Below, piece after piece: positions 52,553-63,350 of a stretch of DNA of 64,000 nucleotides. Origin of the DNA: Hydractinia symbiolongicarpus (lineage: Eukaryota > Cnidaria > Hydrozoa > Anthoathecata > Hydractiniidae). The stretch is from positions 436,001-500,000 of the forward strand of contig NC_079876.1 of assembly GCF_029227915.1 (NCBI RefSeq), in the 5' to 3' direction. The translations under genes and the position numbers were made by a program. The notes below the pieces were generated by a model. It searched no databases. It had not been told where the DNA came from and was given only the letters and a program-made list of their open reading frames with translations. Position 1 is the first letter of the stretch, and the number at the start of each line of letters is the position of its first letter.

Positions 52553-52988
52553 AAAGAAAGTACCCAGGGAGTAAACTCATTTCCCAAACGATTTTTTAAA
52601 TTATTATTTCACCACTAAAGCCCATGACACTTGTAGTTTTTAAAAATGTTTTCATTTTTGATGAGACGCTGAATAAAATATGTTTAATCGCCAGCAAACG
52701 AAAACCCGCGATTTCTCGTAAATCCCGGACTCGGCCCGTATAGTCAAAAGTATACAAGGAAAGTACCCAGTAAGTAAACTCATTTCCCGAACGAATTTTT
52801 AAATTATTTTTTCACCACTAAAACGCATCAGACTTGTAGTTTTCAAAAATGTTTTCATTTTTGATGAGACGCTGAATAAAAGAAGTTTAATCGCCGGCAA
52901 AGGAAAACCCGCGATTTCCCGTAAATCCCAGACTCGGCCCGCATAGTCAAAAGTATACAAAGAAAGTACCCAGGGAGTAAACTCATTT

Positions 52989-53169
52989 CCCGAACGATTT
53001 TTTAAATTATTTTTTCACCACTAAAACGCATGAGACTTGTAGTTTTCAAAAATGTTTTTATTTTTGATGAGACGCTGAATAAAAGAAGTTTAATCGCCGG
53101 CAAACGAAAACCTGCGATTTCCTATAGTCAAAAGTATACAAAGAAAGTACCCAGGGTGTAAACTCATTT
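52989..53169 (+). repeat. First delta22 (181-bp) monomer
   Basis: TGCGATTTCC is joined directly to TATAGTCAAAAG at 53,120-53,121. The 22 bp from CGTAAATCCC to CGGCCCG are missing. I found the same joint TTTCCTATAG starting at 53118, 54111, 55509, 55893, 56480, 56661, 57248, 57632, 58219, 58603, 59393, 59980, 60364, 61154, 61335, 61922, 62306 and 63095, and nowhere before 53 kb. One deletion event followed by local amplification explains this. The deletion removes the CpG-rich core end, the CGGG half of the CENP-B-like motif and the first G of the GTATA dyad. Confidence 0.92.
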
Positions 53170-56100
53170 CCCGAACGATTTTTTAAATTATTATTTCACC
53201 ACTAAAGCCCATGAGACTTGTAGTTTTCAGAAATGTTTCCATTTTTGATGAGACGCTTAATGAAAGTGGTTTAATCGCCGGCAAAGGAAAACCCGCGATT
53301 TCCCGTAAATCCCGGACTCGGCCCGCATAGTCAAAAGTATACAAAGAAAGTACCCAGGGAGTAAACTCATTTCCCGAACGATTTTTTAAATTATTTTTTT
53401 ACCACTAAAACGCAAGAGACTTGTAGTTTTTAAAAATGTTTTCAATTTTGATGAGACGCAGAATATAAGAAGTTTAATCGCTGGCAAACGAAAACCTGCG
53501 ATTTCCCGTAAATCCCGGACTCGGCCCGTATAGTCAAAAGTATACAAGGAAAGTACCCAGTGAGTAAACTTATTTCCCGAACGAATTTTTAAATTATTTT
53601 TTCTCCACTAAAACGCATGAGACTTTTAGTTTTTAAAAATGTTTTCATTTTTGATGAGACGCTGAATAAAAGAAGTTTAATCGCCGGCAAACGAAAACCT
53701 GCGATTTCCCGTAAATCCCGGACTCGGCCCTTATAGTCAAAAGTATACAAAGAAAGTACCCAGGGTGTAAACTCATTTCCCGAACGATTTTTTAAATTAT
53801 TTTTTCACCACTAAAACGCATGAGACTTGTAGTTTTCAAAAATGTTTTCATTTTTGATGAGACGCTGAATAAAAGAAGTTTAATCGCCGGCAAACGAAAA
53901 CCCGCGACTTCCCGTAAATCCTGGACTCGGTTCGTATAGTAAAAAGTATACAAAGAAAATACCCAGGGAGTAAACTCATTTCCCGAACGATTTTTTAAAT
54001 TATTTTTTCACCACTAAAACGCATGAGACTTGTAGTTTTTAAAAATGTTTTCATTTTTGATGAGACGCTGAATAAAAGAAGTTTAATCGCCGGCAAACGA
54101 AAACCTGCGATTTCCTATAGTCAAAAGTATACAAAGAAAGTACCCAGGGTGTAAACTCATTTCCCGAACGATTTTTTAAATTATTATTTCACCACTAAAG
54201 CCCATGAGACTTGTAGTTTTCAGAAATGTTTCCATTTTTGATGAGACGCTTAATGAAAGTGGTTTAATCGCCGGCAAAGGAAAACCCGCGATTTCCCGTA
54301 AATCCCGGACTCGGCCCGCATAGTCAAAAGTATACAAAGAAAGTACCCAGGGAGTAAACTCATTTCCCGAACGATTTTTTAAATTATTTTTTTACCACTA
54401 AAACGCAAGAGACTTGTAGTTTTTAAAAATGTTTTCAATTTTGATGAGACGCAGAATATAAGAAGTTTAATCGCTGGCAAACGAAAACCTGCGATTTCCC
54501 GTAAATCCCGGACTCGGCCCGTATAGTCAAAAGTATACAAGGAAAGTACCCAGTGAGTAAACTTATTTCCCGAACGAATTTTTAAATTATTTTTTCTCCA
54601 CTAAAACGCATGAGACTTTTAGTTTTTAAAAATGTTTTCATTTTTGATGAGACGCTGAATAAAAGAAGTTTAATCGCCGGCAAACGAAAACCTGCGATTT
54701 CCCGTAAATCCCGGACTCGGCCCTTATAGTCAAAAGTATACAAAGAAAGTACCCAGGGTGTAAACTCATTTCCCGAACGATTTTTTAAATTATTTTTTCA
54801 CCACTAAAACGCATGAGACTTGTAGTTTTCAAAAATGTTTTCATTTTTGATGAGACGCTGAATAAAAGAAGTTTAATCGCCGGCAAACGAAAACATGCGA
54901 TTTCCAGTAAATCCCGGACTCGGCCCGTATAGTCAAAAGTATACAAAGAAAGTACCCAGGGAGTAAACTCATTTCCCAAACGATTTTTTAAATTATTATT
55001 TCACCACTAAAGCCCATGACACTTGTAGTTTTTAAAAATGTTTTCATTTTTGATGAGACGCTGAATAAAATATGTTTAATCGCCGGCAAACGAAAACCCG
55101 CGATTTCTCGTAAATCCCGGACTCGGCCCGTATAGTCAAAAGTATACAAGGAAAGTACCCAGTAAGTAAACTCATTTCCCGAACGAATTTTTAAATTATT
55201 TTTTCACCACTAAAACGCATCAGACTTGTAGTTTTCAAAAATGTTTTCATTTTTGATGAGACGCTGAATAAAAGAAGTTTAATCGCCGGCAAAGGAAAAC
55301 CCGCGATTTCCCGTAAATCCCAGACTCGGCCCGCATAGTCAAAAGTATACAAAGAAAGTACCCAGGGAGTAAACTCATTTCCCGAACGATTTTTTAAATT
55401 ATTTTTTCACCACTAAAACGCATGAGCTTGTAGTTTTCAAAAATGTTTTTATTTTTGATGAGACGCTGAATAAAAGAAGTTTAATCGCCGGCAAACGAAA
55501 ACCTGCGATTTCCTATAGTCAAAAGTATACAAAGAAAGTACCCAGGGTGTAAACTCATTTCCCGAACGATTTTTTAAATTATTATTTCACCACTAAAGCC
55601 CATGAGACTTGTAGTTTTCAGAAATGTTTCCATTTTTGATGAGACGCTTAATGAAAGTGGTTTAATCGCCGGCAAAGGAAAACCCGCGATTTCCCGTAAA
55701 TCCCGGACTCGGCCCGCATAGTCAAAAGTATACAAAGAAAGTACCCAGGGAGTAAACTCATTTCCCGAACAATTTTTTAAATTATTTTTTCACCACTAAA
55801 ACGCATGAGACTTGTAGTTTTCAAAAATGTTTTTTTTTTTGATGAGACGCTGAATAAAAGAAGTTTAATCGCCGGCAAACGAAAACCTGCGATTTCCTAT
55901 AGTCAAAAGTATAGAAAGAAATTACCCAGGGTGTAAACTCATTTCCCGGACGATTTTTTAAATTATTATTTCACCACTAAAGCCCATGAGACTTGTAGTT
56001 TTTAAAAATGTTTTCATTTTTGATGAGACGCTGAATAAAAGAAGTTTAATCGCCGGCAAACGAAAACCCGCAACTTTCCGTAAATCCCGGACTCGGCCCG

Positions 56101-56838
56101 TATAGTCAAAAGTATACAAGGAAAGTACCCAGTGAGTAAACTCATTTCCCGAACGAATTTTTAAATTATTTTTTCACCACTAAAACGCATGAGACTTGTA
56201 GTTTTCAGAAATGTTTTCATTTTTGATGAGACGCTTAATGAAAGTGGTTTAATCGCCGGCAAAGGAAAACCCGCGATTTCCCGTAAATCCCAGACTCGGC
56301 CCGCATAGTCAAAAGTATACAAAGAAAGTACCCAGGGAGTAAACTCATTTCCCGAACGATTTTTTAAATTATTTTTTCACCACTAAAACGCATGAGACTT
56401 GTAGTTTTCAAAAATGTTTTTATTTTTGATGAGACGCTGAAAAAAAGAAGTTTAATCGCCGGCAAACGAAAACCTGCGATTTCCTATAGTCAAAAGTATA
56501 CAAAGAAAGTACCCAGGGTGTAAACTCATTTCCCGAACGATTTTTTAAATTATTATTTCACCACTAAAGCCCATGAGACTTGCAGTTTTTAAAAATGTTT
56601 TCATTTTTGATGAGACGCTGAATAAAAGAAGTTTAATCGCCGGCAAACGAAAACCTGCGATTTCCTATAGTCAAAAGTATACAAAGAAATTACCCAGGGT
56701 GTAAACTCATTTCCCGAAAGATTTTTTAAATTATTATTTCACCACTAAAGCCCATGAGACTTGTAGTTTTTAAAAATGTTTTCATTTTTGATGAGACGCT
56801 GAATAAAAGAAGTTTAATCGCCGGCAAACGAAAACCCG

Positions 56839-57809
56839 CAACTTTCCGTAAATCCCGGACTCGGCCCGTATAGTCAAAAGTATACAAGGAAAGTACCCAG
56901 TGAGTAAACTCATTTCCCGAACGAATTTTTAAATTATTTTTTCACCACTAAAACGCATGAGACTTGTAGTTTTCAGAAATGTTTTCATTTTTGATGAGAC
57001 GCTTAATGAAAGTGGTTTAATCGCCGGCAAACGAAAACCCGCGATTTCCCGTAAATCCCGGACTCGGCCCGCATAGTCAAAAGTATACAAAGAAAGTACC
57101 CAGGGAGTAAACTCATTTCCCGAACGATTTTTTAAATTATTTTTTCACCACTAAAACGCATGAGACTTGTAGTTTTCAAAAATGTTATTATTTTTGATGA
57201 GACGCTGAATAAAAGAAGTTTACTCGCCGGCAAACGAAAACCTGCGATTTCCTATAGTCAAAAGTATACAAAGAAAGTACCCAGGGTGTAAACTCATTTC
57301 CCGAACGATTTTTTAAATTATTATTTCACTACTAAAGCCCATGAGACTTGCAGTTTTTAAAAATGTTTTCATTTTTGATTAGACGCTGAATAAAAGAAGT
57401 TTAATCGCCGGCAAACGAAAACCCGCGATTTCCCGTAAATCCCGGACTCGGCCCGTATAGTTAAAAGTATACAAGCAAAGTACCCAGTGAGTAAACTCAT
57501 TTCCCGAACGAATTTTTAAATTATTTTTTCACCACTAAAACGCATGAGACTTGTAGTTTTTAAAATTGTTTTCATTTTTGATGAGACGCTGAATAAAAGA
57601 AGTTTAATCGCCGGCAAACGAAAACCCGCGATTTCCTATAGTCAAAAGTATACAAAGAAAGTACCCAGGGTGTAAACTCATTTCCCGAACGATTTTTTAA
57701 ATTATTATTTCACCACTAAAGCCAAGGAGACTTGTAGTTTTTAAAAATGTTTTCATTTTTGATGAGACGCTGAATAAAAGAAGTTTAATCGCCGGCAAAC
57801 GAAAACCCG
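56839..57809 (+). repeat. Complete 971-bp A-B-C-D-E unit, copy 1
   Basis: Five monomers, two with the 22-bp deletion (joints at 57,248 and 57,632). The D monomer begins TTATTTCACTACTAAAGCC near 57,327, a variant also found near 59,090 but not in the D monomer near 58,298. This ties the 58,781 short unit to this copy. Confidence 0.88.
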
Positions 57810-58780
57810 CAACTTTCCGTAAATCCCGGACTCGGCCCGTATAGTCAAAAGTATACAAGGAAAGTACCCAGTGAGTAAACTCATTTCCCGAACGAATTTT
57901 TAAATTATTTTTTCACCACTAAAACGCATGAGACTTGTAGTTTTCAGAAATGTTTTCATTTTTGATGAGACGCTTAATGAAAGTGGTTTAATCGCCGGCA
58001 AAGGAAAACCCGCGATTTCCCGTAAATCCCGGACTCGGCCCGCATAGTCAAAAGTATACAAAGAAAGTACCCAGGGAGTAAACTCATTTCCCGAACGATT
58101 TTTTAAATTATTTTTTCACCACTAAAACGCATGAGACTTGTAGTTTTCAAAAATGTTATTATTTTTGATGAGACGCTGAATAAAAGAAGTTTAATCGCCG
58201 GCAAACGAAAACCTGCGATTTCCTATAGTCAAAAGTATACAAAGAAAGTACCCAGGGTGTAAACTCATTTCCCGAACGATTTTTTAAATTATTATTTCAC
58301 CACTAAAGCCCATGAGACTTGCAGTTTTTAAAAATGTTTTCATTTTTGATTAGACGCTGAATAAAAGAAGTTTAATCGCCGGCAAACGAAAACCCGCGAT
58401 TTCCCGTAAATCCCGGACTCGGCCCGTATAGTTAAAAGTATACAAGCAAAGTACCCAGTGAGTAAACTCATTTCCCGAACGAATTTTTAAATTATTTTTT
58501 CACCACTAAAACGCATGAGACTTGTAGTTTTTAAAATTGTTTTCATTTTTGATGAGACGCTGAATAAAAGAAGTTTAATCGCCGGCAAACGAAAACCCGC
58601 GATTTCCTATAGTCAAAAGTATACAAAGAAAGTACCCAGGGTGTAAACTCATTTCCCGAACGATTTTTTAAATTATTATTTCACCACTAAAGCCCATGAG
58701 ACTTGTAGTTTTTAAAAATGTTTTCATTTTTGATGAGACGCTGAATAAAAGAAGTTTAATCGCCGGCAAACGAAAACCCG
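57810..58780 (+). repeat. Complete 971-bp A-B-C-D-E unit, copy 2
   Basis: Same order and length as the copy before it; delta22 joints at 58,219 and 58,603. Its B monomer has CAAAGGAAAACC where the preceding copy has CAAACGAAAACC. Confidence 0.88.
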
Positions 58781-59570
58781 CAACTTTCCGTAAATCCCGG
58801 ACTCGGCCCGTATAGTCAAAAGTATACAAGGAAAGTACCCAGTGAGTAAACTCATTTCCCGAACGAATTTTTAAATTATTTTTTCACCACTAAAACGCAT
58901 GAGACTTGTAGTTTTCAGAAATGTTTTCATTTTTGATGAGACGCTTAATGAAAGTGGTTTAATCGCCGGCAAAGGAAAACCCGCGATTTCCCGTAAATCC
59001 CGGACTCGGCCCGCATAGTCAAAAGTATACAAAGAAAGTACCCAGGGAGTAAACTCATTTCCCGAACGATTTTTTAAATTATTATTTCACTACTAAAGCC
59101 CATGAGACTTGCAGTTTTTAAAAATGTTTTCATTTTTGATTAGACGCTGAATAAAAGAAGTTTAATCGCCGGCAAACGAAAACCCGCGATTTCCCGTAAA
59201 TCCCGGACTCGGCCCGTATAGTTAAAAGTATACAAGCAAAGTACCCAGTGAGTAAACTCATTTCCCGAACGAATTTTTAAATTATTTTTTCACCACTAAA
59301 ACGCATGAGACTTGTAGTTTTTAAAATTGTTTTCATTTTTGATGAGACGCTGAATAAAAGAAGTTTAATCGCCGGCAAACGAAAACCCGCGATTTCCTAT
59401 AGTCAAAAGTATACAAAGAAAGTACCCAGGGTGTAAACTCATTTCCCGAACGATTTTTTAAATTATTATTTCACCACTAAAGCCCAGGAGACTTGTAGTT
59501 TTTAAAAATGTTTTCATTTTTGATGAGACGCTGAATAAAAGAAGTTTAATCGCCGGCAAACGAAAACCCG
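58781..59570 (+). repeat. Short 790-bp A-B-D-E unit lacking C
   Basis: A and B are followed directly by D (TTTCACTACTAAAGCC, TTGCAG, GATTAGACG) and E (AAAATTG, delta22 joint at 59,393). Length is four monomers minus 22 bp. Loss of one 181-bp monomer from the 971-bp unit by unequal exchange is the simple explanation. Confidence 0.88.
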
Positions 59571-60541
59571 CAACTTTCCGTAAATCCCGGACTCGGCCCG
59601 TATAGTCAAAAGTATACAAGGAAAGTACCCAGTGAGTAAACTCATTTCCCGAACGAATTTTTAAATTATTTTTTCACCACTAAAACGCATGAGACTTGTA
59701 GTTTTCAGAAATGTTTTCATTTTTGATGAGACGCTTAATGAAAGTGGTTTAATCGCCGGCAAAGGAAAACCCGCGATTTCCCGTAAATCCCGGACTCGGC
59801 CCGCATAGTCAAAAGTATACAAAGAAAGTACCCAGGGAGTAAACTCATTTCCCGAACGATTTTTTAAATTATTTTTTCACCACTAAAACGCATGAGACTT
59901 GTAGTTTTCAAAAATGTTATTATTTTTGATGAGACGCTGAATAAAAGAAGTTTAATCGCCGGCAAACGAAAACCTGCGATTTCCTATAGTCAAAAGTATA
60001 CAAAGAAAGTACCCAGGGTGTAAACTCATTTCCCGAACGATTTTTTAAATTATTATTTCACCACTAAAGCCCATGAGACTTGCAGTTTTTAAAAATGTTT
60101 TCATTTTTGATTAGACGCTGAATAAAAGACGTTTAATCGCCGGCAAACGAAAACCCGCGATTTCCCGTAAATCCCGGACTCGGCCCGTATAGTTAAAAGT
60201 ATACAAGCAAAGTACCCAGTGAGTAAACTCATTTCCCGAACGAATTTTTAAATTATTTTTTCACCACTAAAACGCATGAGACTTGTAGTTTTTAAAATTG
60301 TTTTCATTTTTGATGAGACGCTGAATAAAAGAAGTTTAATCGCCGGCAAACGAAAACCCGCGATTTCCTATAGTCAAAAGTATACAAAGAAAGTACCCAG
60401 GGTGTAAACTCATTTCCCGAACGATTTTTTAAATTATTATTTCACCACTAAAGCCCATGAGACTTGTAGTTTTTAAAAATGTTTTCATTTTTGATGAGAC
60501 GCTGAATAAAAGAAGTTTAATCGCCGGCAAACGAAAACCCG
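59571..60541 (+). repeat. Complete 971-bp A-B-C-D-E unit, copy 3
   Basis: Delta22 joints at 59,980 and 60,364. The D monomer has a private AAAAGACGTTTAATCG near 60,127. Otherwise it matches copies 1 and 2 closely on reading. Confidence 0.88.
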
Positions 60542-61512
60542 CAACTTTCCGTAAATCCCGGACTCGGCCCGTATAGTCAAAAGTATACAAGGAAAGTACC
60601 CAGTGAGTAAACTCATTTCCCGAACGAATTTTTAAATTATTTTGTCACCACTAAAACGCATGAGACTTGTAGTTTTCAGAAATGTTTTCATTTTTGATGA
60701 GACGCTTAATGAAAGTGGTTTAATCGCCGGCAAAGGAAAACCCGCGATTTCCCGTAAATCCCGGACTCGGCCCGCATAGTCAAAAGTATACAAAGAAAGT
60801 ACCCAGGGAGTAAACTCATTTCCCGAACGATTTTTTAAATTATTATTTCACCACTAAAACCCATGAGACTTGTAGTTTTTAAAAATGTTTTCATTTTTGA
60901 TAAGACGCTGAATAAAAGAAGTTTAATCGCCGGCAAACGAAAACCCGCAACTTTCCGTAAATCCCGGACTCGGCCCGCATAGTCAAAAGTATACAAAGAA
61001 AGTACCCAGGGACTAAACTCATTTCCCGAACGATTTTTTAAATTATTTTTTCACCACTAAAACGCATGAGACTTGTAGTTTTCAAAAATGTTTTTATTTT
61101 TGATGAGACGCTGAATAAAAGAAGTTTAATCGCCGGCAAACGAAAACCTGCGATTTCCTATAGTCAAAAGTATACAAAGAAAGTACCCAGGGTGTAAACT
61201 CATTTCCCGCACGATTTTTTAAATTATTATTTCACCACTAAAGCCCATGAGACTTGCAGTTTTTAAAAATGTTTTCATTTTTGATGAGACGCTGAATAAA
61301 AGAAGTTTAATCGCCGGCAAACGAAAACCTGCGATTTCCTATAGTCAAAAGTATACAAAGAAATTACCCAGGGTGTAAACTCATTTCCCGAACGATTTTT
61401 TAAATTATTATTTCACCACTAAAGCCCATGAGACTTGTAGTTTTTAAAAATGTTTTCATTTTTGATGAGACGCTGAATAAAAGAAGTTTAATCGCCGGCA
61501 AACGAAAACCCG

Positions 61513-62483
61513 CAACTTTCCGTAAATCCCGGACTCGGCCCGTATAGTCAAAAGTATACAAGGAAAGTACCCAGTGAGTAAACTCATTTCCCGAACGAAT
61601 TTTTAAATTATTTTTTCACCACTAAAACGCATGAGACTTGTAGTTTTCAGAAATGTTTTCATTTTTGATGAGACGCTTGATGAAAGTGGTTTAATCGCCG
61701 GCAAAGGAAAACCCGCGATTTCCCGTAAATCCCGGACTCGGCCCGCATAGTCAAAAGTATACAAAGAAAGTACCCAGGGAGTAAACTCATTTCCCGAACG
61801 ATTTTTTAAATTATTTTTTCACCACTAAAACGCATGAGACTTGTAGTTTTCAAAAATGTTTTTATTTTTGATGAGACGCTGAATAAAAGAAGTTTAATCG
61901 CCGGCAAACGAAAACCTGCGATTTCCTATAGTCAAAAGTATACAAAGAAAGTACCCAGGGTGTAAACTCATTTCCCGAACGATTTTTTAAATTATTATTT
62001 CACCACTAAAGCCCATGAGACTTGCAGTTTTTAAAAATGTTTTCATTTTTGATGAGACGCTGAATAAAAGAAGTTTAATCGCCGGCAAACGAAAACCCGC
62101 GATTTCCCGTAAATCCCGGACTCGGCCCGTATAGTTAAAAGTATACAAGCAAAGTACCCAGTGAGTAAACTCATTTTCCGAACGAATTTTTAAATTATTT
62201 TTTCACCACTAAAACGCATGAGACTTGTAGTTTTTAAAATTGTTTTCATTTTTGATGAGACGCTGAATAAAAGAAGTTTAATCGCCGGCAAAGGAAAACC
62301 CGCGATTTCCTATAGTCAAAAGTATACAAAGAAAGTACCCAGGGTGTAAACTCATTTCCCGAACGATTTTTTAAATTATTATTTCACCACTAAAGCCCAT
62401 GAGCCTTGTAGTTTTTAAAAATGTTTTCATTTTTGATGAGACGCTGAATAAAAGAAGTTTAATCGCCGGCAAACGAAAACCCG
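61513..62483 (+). repeat. Complete 971-bp A-B-C-D-E unit, copy 4
   Basis: Delta22 joints at 61,922 and 62,306. It is slightly different from the other copies: C has GTTTTTATTTTTG instead of GTTATTATTTTTG, D has GATGAGACG instead of GATTAGACG, and E has CAAAGGAAAACC. It may stand for an older form of the unit. Confidence 0.85.
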
Positions 62484-63350
62484 CAACTTTCCGTAAATCC
62501 CGGACTCGGCCCGTATAGTCAAAAGTATACAAGGAAAGTACCCAGTGAGTAAACTCATTTCCCGAACGAATTTTTAAATTATTTTTTCACCACTAAAACG
62601 CATGAGACTTGTAGTTTTCAGAAATGTTTTCATTTTTGATGAGACGCTTAATGAAAGTGGTTTAATCGCCGGCAAAGGAAAACCCGCGATTTCCCGTAAA
62701 TCCCGGACTCGGCCCGCATAGTCAAAAGTATACAAAGAAAGTACCCAGGGAGTAAACTCATTTCCCGAACGATTTTTTAAATTATTATTTCACCACTAAA
62801 GCCCATGAGACTTGTAGTTTTTAAAAATGTTTTCATTTTTGATAAGACGCTGAATAAAAGAAGTTTAATCGCCGGCAAACGAAAACCCGCAACTTTCCGT
62901 AAATCCCGGACTCGGCCCGCATAGTCAAAAGTATACAAAGAAAGTACCCAGGGACTAAACTCATTTCCCGAACGATTTTTTAAATTATTTTTTCACCACT
63001 AAAACGCATGAGACTTGTAGTTTTCAAAAATGTTTTTATTTTTGATGAGACGCTGAATAAAAGAAGTTTAATCGCCGGCAAACGAAAACCTGCGATTTCC
63101 TATAGTCAAAAGTATACAAAGAAAGTACCCAGGGTGTAAACTCATTTCCCGAACGATTTTTTAAATTATTATTTCACCACTAAAGCCCATGAGACTTGCA
63201 GTTTTTAAAAATGTTTTCATTTTTGATGAGACGCTGAATAAAAGAAGTTTAATCGCCGGCAAACAAAAACCCGCGATTTCCCGTAAATCCCGGACTCGGC
63301 CCGTATAGTTAAAAGTATGCAAGCAAAGTACCCAGTGAGTAAACTCATTT

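Larger units (their letters stand above)
52380..52582 (+). repeat. Representative full-length 203-bp monomer
   Basis: This copy shows the layout well. CCCGAACGA opens it, followed by about 20 bp of almost pure A/T, the box TTCACCACTAAAACGCATGA, a 22-bp dyad at 52,437-52,458, then GAGACGCTGAATAAAAGAAG. The G+C-rich core starts at CGCCGGC and ends at GTATAG, with a second short dyad at 52,535-52,552. The tail AAGAAAGTACCCAGGG leads to the next unit. The 203-bp length is not a multiple of three, so no reading frame can stay open across units. It has private changes in the core (ACATGCG, TCCAGTA), so it is an example, not a consensus. Confidence 0.95.
51975..55777 (+). repeat. 2,392-bp duplication built from 1,399- and 993-bp steps; first delta22 monomers
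   Basis: TTTTTTTACCACTAAAACGCAAGAG occurs at 52,001, 53,400 and 54,393. The first and third start a shared stretch (about 51,975-53,385 and 54,367-55,777, offset 2,392). The offset equals twelve monomers minus 2 x 22 bp, because each repeated interval contains delta22 monomers. Other shared markers are ACATGCGATTTCCAGTAAATC, CCCATGACACTTG, GAATAAAATATG and the Q-type (CAGAAATGTTTCC, GAAAGTGG, CAAAGGAAAACC, CCCGCATAG). One copy of a canonical monomer has a 2-bp loss (GCATGAGCTTG near 55,425). Confidence 0.85.
55778..63350 (+). repeat. Delta22 domain organised as a 971-bp five-monomer higher-order repeat
   Basis: The variant CAACTTTCCG marks unit starts at 56071, 56839, 57810, 58781, 59571, 60542, 60948, 61513, 62484 and 62890. 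Spacings are 768, 971, 971, 790, 971, 406, 565, 971 and 406, each equal to a whole number of 203-bp monomers minus 0, 22 or 44 bp. The complete unit is A (CAACTTTCCG), B (Q-type), C (GTTATTATTTTTG or GTTTTTATTTTTG, delta22), D (TTGCAG, usually GATTAGACG, GTTAAAAG, CAAGCAAAG) and E (AAAATTGTTTTC, delta22). Incomplete units drop C, or C-D-E. From 60,542 a 1,942-bp super-unit begins to repeat at 62,484. Confidence 0.9.

Noticed and set aside
418-54979. About fifty minus-strand open reading frames of 61-73 codons with near-identical products (start MGNEFTPW, middle YTFDYTGR, FRLPAIK, KMKTFLKTTSLMRFSGE), plus some of 102 codons.
   Set aside because: They are the repeat read on one strand. The 203-bp period is not a multiple of three, so frames break at each unit; most of the roughly 317 monomers carry stops or frameshifts in this frame, and type variation does not favour silent changes on reading. 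The 102-codon cases only run into the next monomer in another frame.
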